DNA of 35,403 nucleotides from Actinomycetes bacterium. GTDB lineage: Bacteria; Actinomycetota; Acidimicrobiia; Acidimicrobiales; RAAP-2. Each line of letters opens with the position of its first letter. Position 1 is the first letter of the stretch. Below the pieces are notes generated by a model. That model had not been told where the DNA came from. It was given only the letters and a program-made list of their open reading frames with translations, and ran no database searches. Where the stretch lies: positions 1 to 35,403 of the forward strand of contig JAJYXE010000045.1 in assembly GCA_021791145.1 (NCBI GenBank), given 5' to 3'. Position numbers and translations under genes: made by a program. This document shows positions 22,173-31,204 of this stretch, in pieces.

Positions 22173-25100
22173 TCAATGCCCGCTGCGGGTCGGCGAATGA
22201 GCACCCTCACGCCCCCCGGCAAGATCGACCCTGCCAGGTCGCGAGTCGTCCCGGCGGCTCGCCGATGCCGACCGCAGGACGTTGCCGTGCCGGTGACGGG
22301 TGGTGCTGATGGCCTTCTCGTGCGCCCACCGCAGCATCTCGTAGCGTCCGAGCGCGACCAGTGGCTCGACGTCCAGCTCCAAGCATGCGTCGAGCAGAGC
22401 CAGCCGCAGCTGCGGTGTGCAGCCGACCAGTCGGACCCGTTCCGGTCGTTGCGCGTGCATCCTCCTTACGAACTCCTCGTCGGACTCCTGTCGAACCGCC
22501 CCGGCCAAGCGCTCGGACACCTCCGGTGGCGCCGACACCTCGACGTCGACACCGAGGTGGCCAGCGACGAGCAGTGACAGCTCGAGCACCTGGGCGTCGG
22601 GCGCCGTGCCCAGACGCAGCACCGCGCGCCGAAGCGGCGCCAGGCGAAAGACGTTGCTCTCCGCCGCCAACCCGCTCTCGTCGACACCTCGTAGCAGGCG
22701 ATCTGCAGCGACCCGGACCGCTTCCAGCTCGAAGGCCAGCTCCAGGGGAGCACCTGAGCTGCGCTGCCAGCGCCCGAAGCTGGCGACGTAGTTCGGGCCA
22801 CCCGCCTTCGCATCGGACCCCACCGACGAGCGCTTCCAACCGCCGAAGGGTTGCCGGCGAACGATGGCGCCGGTGATGTGCCGGTTGACGTAGGCGTTGC
22901 CCACCTGGACGTGGCGTTCCCAGAAACGAACCTCTCGTTCGTCCAGGCTGGCGAGGCCGCCGGTCAGACCGTACTGCGTGCCGTTCTGGAGGCGCACCGC
23001 CTCTTCGAGGTCCTTCGCACGCATCACGCCCAGCACCGGCCCGAAGCACTCGGTCAGGTGGAAGAAGCTTGTCGGCGCGACGCCGAGCTTCACCCCCGGG
23101 GACCAAAGCTGTGGGTTCTCGGGCTTCTGACGCGGCTCGACCAGCCACTCCTCACCGGGTGTGAGGGTGGTGAGGGCTCGACGCAGCGGTCCCGCCGGCG
23201 GCCTGATCAACGGTCCCACCGCCGTCGCCGGGTCCTCTGCGGGACCGACCCGCAGGCTCGCCACGGCATCGGCAAGCCGCTGGCGGAAACGCTGGTCGTC
23301 GTAGACCGGCGCCTCCACGATCGCGAGGCTCGCCGCCGAGCACTTCTGGCCGGCGTGCGAGAACGCCGAGTGGACGAGGTCCCGGACGGCGTCTTCCTGG
23401 TCGGCCGCCGCGCTCACCACGTACGCGTTCTTGCCGCTCGTCTCTGCGTGCAACCCCATGTCGGGCCGCCACTGCAAGAACGTGCGCGCCGTGTCGAAGG
23501 CTCCCGTCAGCACGACGGCACCGACGTCCGGGTGCGTCACCAACCGACGACCCGCGTCGTCGTCCGCGCACGGGACGAACTGCAGGACCTCCGCTGGGAC
23601 ACCAGCTTCGTGGCACTGGGAGACCAGGAGCGCGCCGGTGAGCACCGTCTCGGGCGCGGGTTTCAAGATGACCGCGTTCCCCGCGGCGAGCGCTGCCAGC
23701 ACCCCCCCTGCTGGGATCGCGTACGGGAAATTCCACGGGGGCGCCACCACGACAACGCCGTAGGGCTCGAAGGTCCCGTGCGGACCGAAATGCGTGGGGA
23801 GCTCGACAGCGAGCTCTGCGTAGTAGCGGGCGTCGTCGACGGCCTCGGAGACCTCGGAGTCCGCCTCACGCACGATCTTCCCCGCGTCTCGGACCATCGT
23901 CGCGATCGTCCGGAACCTGTCCGCCTCCATCCGCTCGGCGACCGCTCGAAGGATCCGCCGGCGTTCGGCCACCGGCGTCGCCGCCCACGAACTGCCGGCG
24001 CGCCGCGCGACGGCCACCGCCCGCTCGACCGTCTCGGGCGTGGAGGTGACGTAGCGGTACCACTCGACCTCGGGATGAGAGGGGTCACGGCCGATACCCT
24101 CTGCGGGTACCTCGACGCGCTCGGCACCGACGATCGCGGCCACTGGACTCCTCAGCGGTTGCCTCAGCTTCGCGAGCGCGTCGAGCACCGCGGACCGGTT
24201 GTAGACGACGGAGAAATCGGTGTCCGCAGCGTTGGAGAACCCCGACACCTCGCTTCCCTCTCGTCGAGCCACGGCCGCCGTCACCCGGCGCGACGGAGGC
24301 GCAGGGTCGTGACGGTGCGCCACGGCAGCGCGAAATCGAAGGCGCTGGTCCTCCCACGCATCGGACCCTGGCCGCAGCGAAGCCAGGCGCGCGAGGAAAT
24401 TCTCCGGAGCGGTGTTCTCGTCGAAGCGGCGCACGAGGTACGCGACTGCGGACTCGAAATCGCCGCGCTCGACGACGGGCAGGTACACGAGCACGCCTCC
24501 GGTGACGCGCGCCACCGCCTTTGCCTCGGGGCTCGCCATCCCTTCGAGCATCTCGATCTCGACACGGTCGCCGCCACGCTCCCGACCGACCACGATGGCC
24601 CACGCGACGTCGAACAGGTTGTGGCTCGCGACGCCGACCTTCAGTGCACCGGCGTTCTCAGCAGCCAGGGCGATGTCGAGCAACCTCTTGTAGTTCGCGT
24701 CGACGAGCTCCTTGCTCTCGAAGGGAGCCAGTGGCCAGCCTCGCAGCTCCGCCTCGACGCGTTCCATCGCGAGGTTGGCACCCTTCACCAGGCGGACGCG
24801 CAGCGGGGCGCCGCCAGCGTCACGACGCTTGCGCGCCGAGGCGCAGATCTGCTCGAGCACTCCGACGGAGTCGGGAAGGTAGGCCTGGATCGCGACCCCG
24901 ATGGTGACGTCGAGCAGCTCGGGCTCTTCACCGAGTGCCAAGAAGGTGTCCACCGTGATGTGGAGGTCTCGGTACTCCTCCATGTCCAGGTTGACGAGCT
25001 TCACCGGCCGGTGGCGTGCCGCTGCCTCCACGAGTGGCCGAAGCCGGGTGAGCACCCGTTCCCGGCTCTGGTCGTAGGAGAGCACGTCCAACTGGGAGTC

Positions 25101-25706
25101 GAGCGCCGACAGCTTCACCGAGACGCACTCGACATCTGGCAACTCGACGAGCGCCTGGATCATCCGGCTCCGCCGTGCGGCCTGGCCTTCGCCCAGCACG
25201 GCCTCCCCGAGAAGGTTCACATTGCAGCGCATTCCCTCGCGGCGTCGGCGCTGGAGGTGACGGCTCAGGGGTCGCGGCTCCGCCGGGAGGACGAGGGTCT
25301 CCAGCTCGTGGCGCAGCCTCGCCGTGACGAGCCGCACCGTGAGGTCCGGGACCACGCGTGCCGCTCGTCTCGCGAGAAAGAGCGCGACCCGATCGAGGGG
25401 ACCGGCCATCGCGGGCGCCCGGTGGGCGGCGAGCAGCTCCTCCAATCGGGACGCCGCACGGCGACGTGTGCCGATCCGCAGGACTTGGTCGGTCAACGCC
25501 AAGAGGAGCTCGCGGCTGTCCTCGTCGTCGACGAGCCTTGCGACACGCGCACGGCGGCGGCGCTCGGCTCCGTCGATCGACGCCAACGCCTCCTGCAGCA
25601 GGCTCGTCGCCAGCTCCTCCGCCTGGGCGCAGAGGCGTTCGTCGTGCTCGCTCAGCGATGCGTTGCGCTCACCATCTGCCCTCGGGCGCGAAGCGTCGTC
25701 GGGCAC
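22173..25706 (-). CDS. putA: bifunctional proline dehydrogenase/L-glutamate gamma-semialdehyde dehydrogenase
   Basis: A 1177-residue PutA without the N-terminal ribbon-helix-helix repressor domain. The proline dehydrogenase barrel (about 120-470) shows VKLSALDSQLD, VNLDMEEYRDLHIT, VRLVKGANLAMERVE and the active-site YLVRRFDEN arginine pair. The aldehyde dehydrogenase domain (about 520-1000) has VVAPPWNFPYAIPAGG, E755 in HAETSGKNAY and C789 in GQKCSAAS. A further about 170-residue tail follows, as in other long PutA proteins. It oxidises L-proline to glutamate in two channelled steps, first FAD then NAD. GTG at 25706 is preceded by GGAGGGAGG. It begins 19 bases after the permease stop, so it belongs to the importer/hydantoinase transcription unit, tying that unit to proline. 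Confidence 0.95.
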   Translation of the reverse strand: MPDDASRPRADGERNASLSEHDERLCAQAEELATSLLQEALASIDGAERRRRARVARLVDDEDSRELLLALTDQVLRIGTRRRAASRLEELLAAHRAPAMAGPLDRVALFLARRAARVVPDLTVRLVTARLRHELETLVLPAEPRPLSRHLQRRRREGMRCNVNLLGEAVLGEGQAARRSRMIQALVELPDVECVSVKLSALDSQLDVLSYDQSRERVLTRLRPLVEAAARHRPVKLVNLDMEEYRDLHITVDTFLALGEEPELLDVTIGVAIQAYLPDSVGVLEQICASARKRRDAGGAPLRVRLVKGANLAMERVEAELRGWPLAPFESKELVDANYKRLLDIALAAENAGALKVGVASHNLFDVAWAIVVGRERGGDRVEIEMLEGMASPEAKAVARVTGGVLVYLPVVERGDFESAVAYLVRRFDENTAPENFLARLASLRPGSDAWEDQRLRFRAAVAHRHDPAPPSRRVTAAVARREGSEVSGFSNAADTDFSVVYNRSAVLDALAKLRQPLRSPVAAIVGAERVEVPAEGIGRDPSHPEVEWYRYVTSTPETVERAVAVARRAGSSWAATPVAERRRILRAVAERMEADRFRTIATMVRDAGKIVREADSEVSEAVDDARYYAELAVELPTHFGPHGTFEPYGVVVVAPPWNFPYAIPAGGVLAALAAGNAVILKPAPETVLTGALLVSQCHEAGVPAEVLQFVPCADDDAGRRLVTHPDVGAVVLTGAFDTARTFLQWRPDMGLHAETSGKNAYVVSAAADQEDAVRDLVHSAFSHAGQKCSAASLAIVEAPVYDDQRFRQRLADAVASLRVGPAEDPATAVGPLIRPPAGPLRRALTTLTPGEEWLVEPRQKPENPQLWSPGVKLGVAPTSFFHLTECFGPVLGVMRAKDLEEAVRLQNGTQYGLTGGLASLDEREVRFWERHVQVGNAYVNRHITGAIVRRQPFGGWKRSSVGSDAKAGGPNYVASFGRWQRSSGAPLELAFELEAVRVAADRLLRGVDESGLAAESNVFRLAPLRRAVLRLGTAPDAQVLELSLLVAGHLGVDVEVSAPPEVSERLAGAVRQESDEEFVRRMHAQRPERVRLVGCTPQLRLALLDACLELDVEPLVALGRYEMLRWAHEKAISTTRHRHGNVLRSASASRRDDSRPGRVDLAGGREGAHSPTRSGH

Positions 25707-25725
25707 CTTGCCTCCCTCCTCGAAG

Positions 25726-26709
25726 CTACGTCGCCCGGCGACGGAGCAATTGGTCCAGACCGACGGCGACCAGGATGAGCCCGCCGAACACGATGTCCTC
25801 GTACACGGGGTTCATGTCGAGCAACACGAAGCCGTTGTTGATCAGCTCGATGATGACCGTCCCCACGACTGCGCGCCAGATCGCGCCTTCCCCGCCCATG
25901 ATGCTCGTGCCTCCGACCACGGTCGCGGCGATCGCCGTCAGTGCGAGGGTCGATCCCATCGTCGCGTCCGCCGAGCCTGCTTGCGACGCCCCGATCACCC
26001 CGGCCAGCGCTGCGCACGCCCCGCTGATGCCGAACACGAGAACTCGGTAGAGCCAGATCGAGACCCCGGAGAGCCGGGCTGCTTCGGCATTCCCACCGAT
26101 CGCGTAGAGGCCCCGTCCGAACCTCGTGTAGGCGAGGACGATCCCCGTCACGATCGCGACGCCGACGAAGCACCATGCGGCCACGGAGATGCCGCCGTAC
26201 ACGTTGTTCATCACCATGAAGTTGGCTGCACTGGTGGACGCGACGTTCCCTCCGGTCACGACGGTTGCGAGCCCAAGGATCACATAGCTCGACGCCAGCG
26301 TGGCGATGAAGCTGTTGACTCGGCCGAAGGTGATCACACCTCCGTTCCCCGCACCCACGGCGAATCCCACCGCGACCGCGACGACGAACGCGCCCAGCCA
26401 TCCGATCGAGGTCGAGAGCATCACCGCGACGATCCCGCAGAAGGCGTAGACCGACCCCTGGGAGAGGTCGAACCCGCCAGAGATGATCGTCATCGTCGCT
26501 CCGCAGGCGCCGATCCCCTCCCAGCTCATCTGGTTGAACATGTTCGCCACGTTGCCGAACGTGCGGAACGACGACGAGTCGATCGACAGTGCGACGACGA
26601 TCGCGATGACGAAGACCACGATCCCGAAGTCCCGTGCCGACACCCGGCGGCGGCTCGTACCGGCCGTCTCCACGACGCCAGGGACCAGCGCGTGCCGATC
26701 GACGGTCAT
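25726..26709 (-). CDS. second ribose-type ABC transporter permease
   Basis: A 327-residue RbsC-like membrane protein with about nine to ten hydrophobic segments beginning near residue 28. Family landmarks are TIISGGFDLSQGSVYAFCG, GRVNSFIATLASSYVILGL, LYAIGGNAEAARLSGVSIW and VVGGTSIMGGEGAIWRAVVG. It aligns along its length with the first permease (13116-14126). ATG at 26709 overlaps the ATPase stop by four bases (ATGA). It should pair with the ATPase and binding protein encoded upstream on this strand. Its stop lies 19 bases from putA. Confidence 0.93.
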   Translation of the reverse strand: MTVDRHALVPGVVETAGTSRRRVSARDFGIVVFVIAIVVALSIDSSSFRTFGNVANMFNQMSWEGIGACGATMTIISGGFDLSQGSVYAFCGIVAVMLSTSIGWLGAFVVAVAVGFAVGAGNGGVITFGRVNSFIATLASSYVILGLATVVTGGNVASTSAANFMVMNNVYGGISVAAWCFVGVAIVTGIVLAYTRFGRGLYAIGGNAEAARLSGVSIWLYRVLVFGISGACAALAGVIGASQAGSADATMGSTLALTAIAATVVGGTSIMGGEGAIWRAVVGTVIIELINNGFVLLDMNPVYEDIVFGGLILVAVGLDQLLRRRAT

Positions 26710-28208
26710 GAACCGATCCCCGCGCGCGTGGCACCGAAGGCGGCGGCGATCACGCGCCCTTGCTCGATCTCGTCTCCTTCGAACTCCGCCACGACCGAGC
26801 CTTGACGGAACACGACGATCCTGTGCGCGAGGCCGATGAGCTCCTCGAGCTCGGAGGAGATGAGGAGGATCCCGACCCCACGGGCCGCAGTCTCGGCCAG
26901 AACGGTGTGGATCGCGACCTTCGCACCGACGTCCACACCTCGCGTGGGCTCGTCTGCGATCAGGACCTTCGGATTGCACGCGAGCCACTTGGAGAGCAGG
27001 ACCTTCTGCTGGTTGCCCCCCGATAGCTGTCGCACCACGGCCTTTGGATCCGCGGGACGAATGTCGGAACGCTCGATCCACTCTCGCGCGGCGTCCGCCA
27101 AGGTCTTCGGGAGGGCGAAGCCAGCCCAGCCGAGACGGCGTGGCTGGTTCAAGTCGAAGTTCTCTGCGACGGACCTGGCGAGCACGAGGCCCCCGAGCTT
27201 GCGATCTTCTGGCACCATGACAAGGCCGGCGTTGCGAGCGAATCGCGGACCCGCGCGAGGTGGGAGCAGCACGTCCCCCACTCGGACCTCCCCTCGGTCC
27301 CGACGGTCCGCGCCGACGAGACAGCGAGCGAGCTCCGAGCGCCCAGCACCGACGAGGCCGGCCAAGCCCACGATCTCCCCAGCGCGAACGCACAGGTCGA
27401 CGCCGTTCACCACCGGCGATCGGCGCACGCCAGTCGCCTGGAGGACGATCGGAGCACCTGGAGGAGGCGGTCGTTTCTCGGCGAAGGTGAGCTGCAGCGG
27501 ACGTCCCACCATCTTCTGGATCAAGGTCTGCTCGGTTTCGGAACCTGCCGGCCCGGTGCTGACCAGCCGTCCGTCACGTAGGACCGACACGGTGGTCGCC
27601 GTTGCCATCACCTCGTGAAGGTGGTGAGAGACCATGGCAACGGCGACCCCGGCACTCGCCAGATGCTGGAGCAATGCCAGAAGTCTCCTCGCCCGCTCCT
27701 CGTCGAGCGAGGAGGTCGGCTCGTCGAGGATGAGCACCTTCGGGCGGCGGATGAGGGACCGAAGGATCTCCAAGATCTGCTGGTCCGCGATCGACAGCTC
27801 CCGCACGGTCACGTCGGGTGGGAGCTGGAGGCCGGCATCCTCGCACACCTCCTGGAAACGAGCCGCCGCCGCCGATCGACGCAGGGTCCCGACGGCAGCG
27901 ACGGGCTCCCCGAGGAACACGTTCTCGAGAACGCTGCGCGCGGGCACCGACGTGAGCTCTTGAGTCACGATCTCGACTCCTGCCGAGCGAAACGCCCTCC
28001 TTGTGCCCTCCCGAAGTCTTTCGCCTGTGAGCAAGACCGAACCTGCGTCGGGGCGGACCAGGCCGGCGGCAACGCGCATCAGCGTCGACTTGCCCGCGCC
28101 GTTCTCGCCCAAGACGGCGTGGACCTCCCCTTCGCGCAGGGTGAGGTCCACGCCGTCGAGCACCCGGACCGGGCCGTACGACTTCGAGATCGACTTCAGT
28201 TCCAGCAT
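26706..28208 (-). CDS. second ribose-type ABC transporter ATPase, two nucleotide-binding domains
   Basis: A 500-residue RbsA-like double ATPase. The first domain has Walker A GENGAGKST, signature LSIADQQ and Walker B LILDEPTSSLDEE. The second has the usual CUT2 phosphate loop variant GLVGAGRSE, signature LSGGNQQKV and an intact Walker B VLIADEPTRGVDVGAK, unlike the first ATPase in this window. The start ATG at 28208 gives the family N-terminus MLELKSISKSYGPVRVL. An in-frame ATG at 28247 would add 13 residues; neither has a strong ribosome site. The 90-base gap to the upstream binding-protein gene contains a triplicated 14-base repeat. Confidence 0.92.
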   Translation of the reverse strand: MLELKSISKSYGPVRVLDGVDLTLREGEVHAVLGENGAGKSTLMRVAAGLVRPDAGSVLLTGERLREGTRRAFRSAGVEIVTQELTSVPARSVLENVFLGEPVAAVGTLRRSAAAARFQEVCEDAGLQLPPDVTVRELSIADQQILEILRSLIRRPKVLILDEPTSSLDEERARRLLALLQHLASAGVAVAMVSHHLHEVMATATTVSVLRDGRLVSTGPAGSETEQTLIQKMVGRPLQLTFAEKRPPPPGAPIVLQATGVRRSPVVNGVDLCVRAGEIVGLAGLVGAGRSELARCLVGADRRDRGEVRVGDVLLPPRAGPRFARNAGLVMVPEDRKLGGLVLARSVAENFDLNQPRRLGWAGFALPKTLADAAREWIERSDIRPADPKAVVRQLSGGNQQKVLLSKWLACNPKVLIADEPTRGVDVGAKVAIHTVLAETAARGVGILLISSELEELIGLAHRIVVFRQGSVVAEFEGDEIEQGRVIAAAFGATRAGIGS

Positions 28209-28259
28209 GTGGCCCGACGTCTCCCAGTCCCCCGACCTGGTTCCCATGCACCGCGGGAC

Positions 28260-28307
28260 ATGGTTCAGTCTCGATGGAGATGGTTCAGTCTCGATGGTTC
28301 AGTCTCG
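28260..28307 (-). repeat. three copies of a 14-base repeat across the binding-protein stop codon
   Basis: atggttcagtctcg (plus-strand reading) occurs at 28260-28273, 28280-28293 and 28294-28307. The last copy includes the final codons and stop of the binding-protein gene. The other two lie in the spacer before the ATPase gene, so each copy carries the TGA of the original stop. It looks like local duplication of the gene's 3' end. Confidence 0.9.
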
Positions 28308-29402
28308 GTACTGACCCTCCAGGTGGAGCTTCCTCACCACCGGCTGCGTCCAGAGGCCCTTGTTCGGCCCAAGTGTCGCGGAGTTGGTCGCCGTCGGCGG
28401 CTTTCCACCTTCCAACTTCTCGATGCCGAAGAGGGTTGCCTCGTACCCGTCGGTCACCTCCGGAATGCCGAAAGTCGCGTACCAGTCGCCCTTCCGCACG
28501 TATGTGACCGCTGTGACGGAGCCTCCGTTGCCGACCAGCTTCACCTTCCCGAGAAGATGGTGGTCCCGCAGCACGATCGTCGCGCCCTCGATCGCCTGGG
28601 AGGACCCGATGATGACGTTCACTGTCGGGTGCGCGCTCAGGACGTCCTCGGTGACCGTCTCACCTGTCGACGCTGTGTACCCGCCCTTGGGCGTCTCGAG
28701 CACATCCACCTTCGGGTCGGACTTCAGCTCCGCCAACGCGGCCTTCGTGCGAGCGACTGTGAGCGGCAGTGTCGGAAAACCCTGGAGGTACACGACGTTG
28801 CACTTCGGAAGGCTCCCACAGGCGCCGATCCCCAGCTTGCCCAAGTCGGTACCGTTCAGGACGGAGTCCTCGACGACAGAGATCTCCCCTTTCACTTGCG
28901 GCTTGATGGCGGCATAGTTCGAGCCCACCTGGGTGAATTCCGCGACCACCACGATCCCCTTCTTGATCGCGGCCCTCACCTCGGGAACGACCGAGCTGCC
29001 GTCGTTGGCCTGCACCACGAACACGTTGTACTTTCCAGAGGTGATCGCGTCCTCCATCTGGGCGATCTGGGTGGTCGCGGAGAAGTTGCCGTTGAAGAAG
29101 AAGGCCGTTCCCCCGAACTTCTTGGCAGCCTTCTGGACCCCCTTCCACGTCGCTTGAGCGAACGAGTTGTCGGTCGCGAACCCGAAGAAGGCGACGTGCG
29201 GCACCTTCTTCAGCCGTCCCTCGACCCTTGCCGGCGCAGCGCCCGCGATCCCGACCATACCCAGCACGGTGGACGCGGCCACCACGCCGGGAACGGCGCA
29301 CCGAAGCGCCCGCGTCGTGGCGCGTCGTCGACTCTTCCTCCGGCTCTCCACACGCTCCTGTCCTGTCACAGTGCTCTCCCCCCGTCTCTCAATCGATGAC
29401 AT
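28299..29402 (-). CDS. second ribose-type ABC transporter substrate-binding protein
   Basis: A 367-residue exported binding protein, paralogue of 10483-11511. It has a long basic n-region (about residues 1-40, many arginines), then a hydrophobic stretch GVVAASTVLGMVGIAGAAPA with likely cleavage near residue 58. The one cysteine near the signal (ALRCAVPG) precedes the hydrophobic core, so it is not a lipobox. Shared features with the paralogue include AIKPQVKG, VVYL-G-LPLTV-RT, GGYTASTG and LSAHPTVNVI, and the cysteine pair in GACGSLPKCNVV. ATG at 29402 is chosen for its GGGAG ribosome site. An upstream TTG at 29429 overlaps the HyuB stop but is less likely. Its place between HyuB and the ATPase points to a ligand that HyuA/HyuB then acts on. 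Confidence 0.9.
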   Translation of the reverse strand: MSSIERRGESTVTGQERVESRRKSRRRATTRALRCAVPGVVAASTVLGMVGIAGAAPARVEGRLKKVPHVAFFGFATDNSFAQATWKGVQKAAKKFGGTAFFFNGNFSATTQIAQMEDAITSGKYNVFVVQANDGSSVVPEVRAAIKKGIVVVAEFTQVGSNYAAIKPQVKGEISVVEDSVLNGTDLGKLGIGACGSLPKCNVVYLQGFPTLPLTVARTKAALAELKSDPKVDVLETPKGGYTASTGETVTEDVLSAHPTVNVIIGSSQAIEGATIVLRDHHLLGKVKLVGNGGSVTAVTYVRKGDWYATFGIPEVTDGYEATLFGIEKLEGGKPPTATNSATLGPNKGLWTQPVVRKLHLEGQYRD

Positions 29403-29425
29403 CTGTGCTCCCTTCCCTTTCTGTG

Positions 29426-31144
29426 TCAATTCTCGACATACCCATAGACGCGTCTCGCCATCTCCATCGAGATCCTCCCGTCACGGAGATCGGCTTCGAC
29501 CAGCACCCGCGACCGCTCGGCGGGGTCACCGAAGCCGCCTCCCCCTCCGGTCCGACAGACCACGGTGTCGCCCTTTTTCAACCGGAAGGCGTTCACCTTG
29601 AGCATCTTCGTCTCGCCGGGTCGTCCCTCGTTCACCACCACTTCGGGAGGCGTCGCGTCCTGCCCCCCGAACAGCCCCCACGCGGGGGTCTTCGAACGCT
29701 CGAACCACAACGACATGACCCCGTCGGCCTCCAGCACGTACTCACGCTCGACGCCGTTGCCGCCCCGCCAGGTGCCAGGACCGCCTGAGTCCTGCCGGAT
29801 GGCGTACCGCCGAAGGTAGACGGGGTACTTGGTCTCGGCGACTTCGATCGGGACGTCCTTCAGCGACCCGTTCACGTTGTTGATGAGGGCATCCTGGCCG
29901 TCACCGCCTCGCCATGCACCCCATCCGCCCACCGTCGGCTCGTACACGAGGTACGGGAGCCCGTTGCGTGGATCCTTTCCTGCGATCCCGATGACCATCG
30001 AGTCTCCGTAGCTGGCCGCGGCGCAGCGGTCGGGCATGACCGGGGCCAGGGCCTTCACCACGAGGTCGATGAGCAGTCCGAGGGGGGTGAAGTACCACTC
30101 GCACGGCGCAGGCTCTTCTGCAGCGAGGAGAGAGCCCGGTCGCACCTTGACCTCGAGCGGGCGGAACGCACCTCCGTCGACGGGCTTGTCCGGGTTCACG
30201 AGCAGCTTGTACGCGACCCGGGCTGCAGAGACCGCCTGCGCCGCACCACAGTTGACGGGACCCTCCGCCATGTCGTCGGTGCCCGAGAGGTCCAGGACCA
30301 TCCGGTCCCCGACCACCTCGACCCGCACGCGCACCCACCGCGGGACGCCGGGGACCACCCCGTCGTCGTCGAGGCAACCCTCGGCTTCGTAGATCCCGTC
30401 CGGGATCGCCTGGACGGCCGCACGCTCCAGGCGCTCGGTCTGCTCGAAGATCTGCTCCCGAGCTGCTCGGATGGTCTCGATGCCGTAGCGGCGCACCAGG
30501 CGTGCGAGGCGGTCCTGGCCGGTCCTGACGCAGGCGACTTGTGCGAAGAGGTCGCCTCTCGCGGGATAGGGGAACCGTCCGTTCCTCGTGAGCACGTCCA
30601 CGACGTCGTCCAAGAGCTTGCCCCCGTCGACAACCTTCGTCGGACCCAGTCGCAGCCCTTCCTGGAAGATGTCCGTCGAGTCCGTCGAGCCCCCGGCATC
30701 CTTGCTGCCCACGTCGAGCCAGTGCGCTCGGCACGTGGCGAACCCGACGAGCTCGGCGTCCACGAACACCGGCCCGTACACCGTCATGTCGTGAAGGTGG
30801 GTCCCAGCGAGGTACGAGTCGTTCAGGATCCACACGTCGTCAGGGTGCCAACCCTCACGCCCGATCTGTACCTCGGTGAGCTCGGTCACGACCTCCAGGT
30901 TCCCGAGGAAGATCGGAAGACCTGCGGACTGGCCCAGGATCTGGTGCCGGTCGTCGAGCAACCCGACCGAGCAGTCCTTCATCTCGTAGATGACGGGCGT
31001 GTAGGCCGATCGGATCAGGGTGGCGTTCATCTCGTCGGCAGCGGCGTTGAGCCCCGACCTGATGATCTCGGTCGTGATCGGATCGACCGCTCGAGTGAGC
31101 GCTCCTCGTGCGGCCGGCGCGGGGCTGGCCAGCGTGGTCGTCAT
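29426..31144 (-). CDS. hydantoinase/oxoprolinase subunit B
   Basis: A 572-residue HyuB-family protein of normal length. Landmarks are DPITTEIIRSGLNAAADEMN, LIRSAYTPVIYEMKDCSVGL, NDSYLAGTHLHDMTVYGP, RAHWLDVGSKDAGG, IRQDSGGPGTWRGGNGVERE and the glycine-rich close TGGGGGFGDP. In this family subunit B joins the actin-like ATPase subunit A to hydrolyse a ring amide (N-methylhydantoin, 5-oxoproline, caprolactam) at the cost of ATP. It is parallel to residues 695-1275 of the triple fusion but is a free subunit. ATG at 31144 follows GGGAGGCAAGAG. It is 60 bases downstream of HyuA and 23 bases upstream of the binding-protein gene. Substrate unknown. Confidence 0.93.
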   Translation of the reverse strand: MTTTLASPAPAARGALTRAVDPITTEIIRSGLNAAADEMNATLIRSAYTPVIYEMKDCSVGLLDDRHQILGQSAGLPIFLGNLEVVTELTEVQIGREGWHPDDVWILNDSYLAGTHLHDMTVYGPVFVDAELVGFATCRAHWLDVGSKDAGGSTDSTDIFQEGLRLGPTKVVDGGKLLDDVVDVLTRNGRFPYPARGDLFAQVACVRTGQDRLARLVRRYGIETIRAAREQIFEQTERLERAAVQAIPDGIYEAEGCLDDDGVVPGVPRWVRVRVEVVGDRMVLDLSGTDDMAEGPVNCGAAQAVSAARVAYKLLVNPDKPVDGGAFRPLEVKVRPGSLLAAEEPAPCEWYFTPLGLLIDLVVKALAPVMPDRCAAASYGDSMVIGIAGKDPRNGLPYLVYEPTVGGWGAWRGGDGQDALINNVNGSLKDVPIEVAETKYPVYLRRYAIRQDSGGPGTWRGGNGVEREYVLEADGVMSLWFERSKTPAWGLFGGQDATPPEVVVNEGRPGETKMLKVNAFRLKKGDTVVCRTGGGGGFGDPAERSRVLVEADLRDGRISMEMARRVYGYVEN

Positions 31145-31204
31145 CTCTTGCCTCCCTGCTCTCTGGGATCCTCTTGGGCTCTGCGTGCAACGCGCCTCAT
31201 GCTC

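Noticed and set aside
22851..25778. 975-codon open frame opposite putA
   Set aside because: Composition typical of the complementary strand of a GC-rich gene; putA on the other strand has all catalytic residues.
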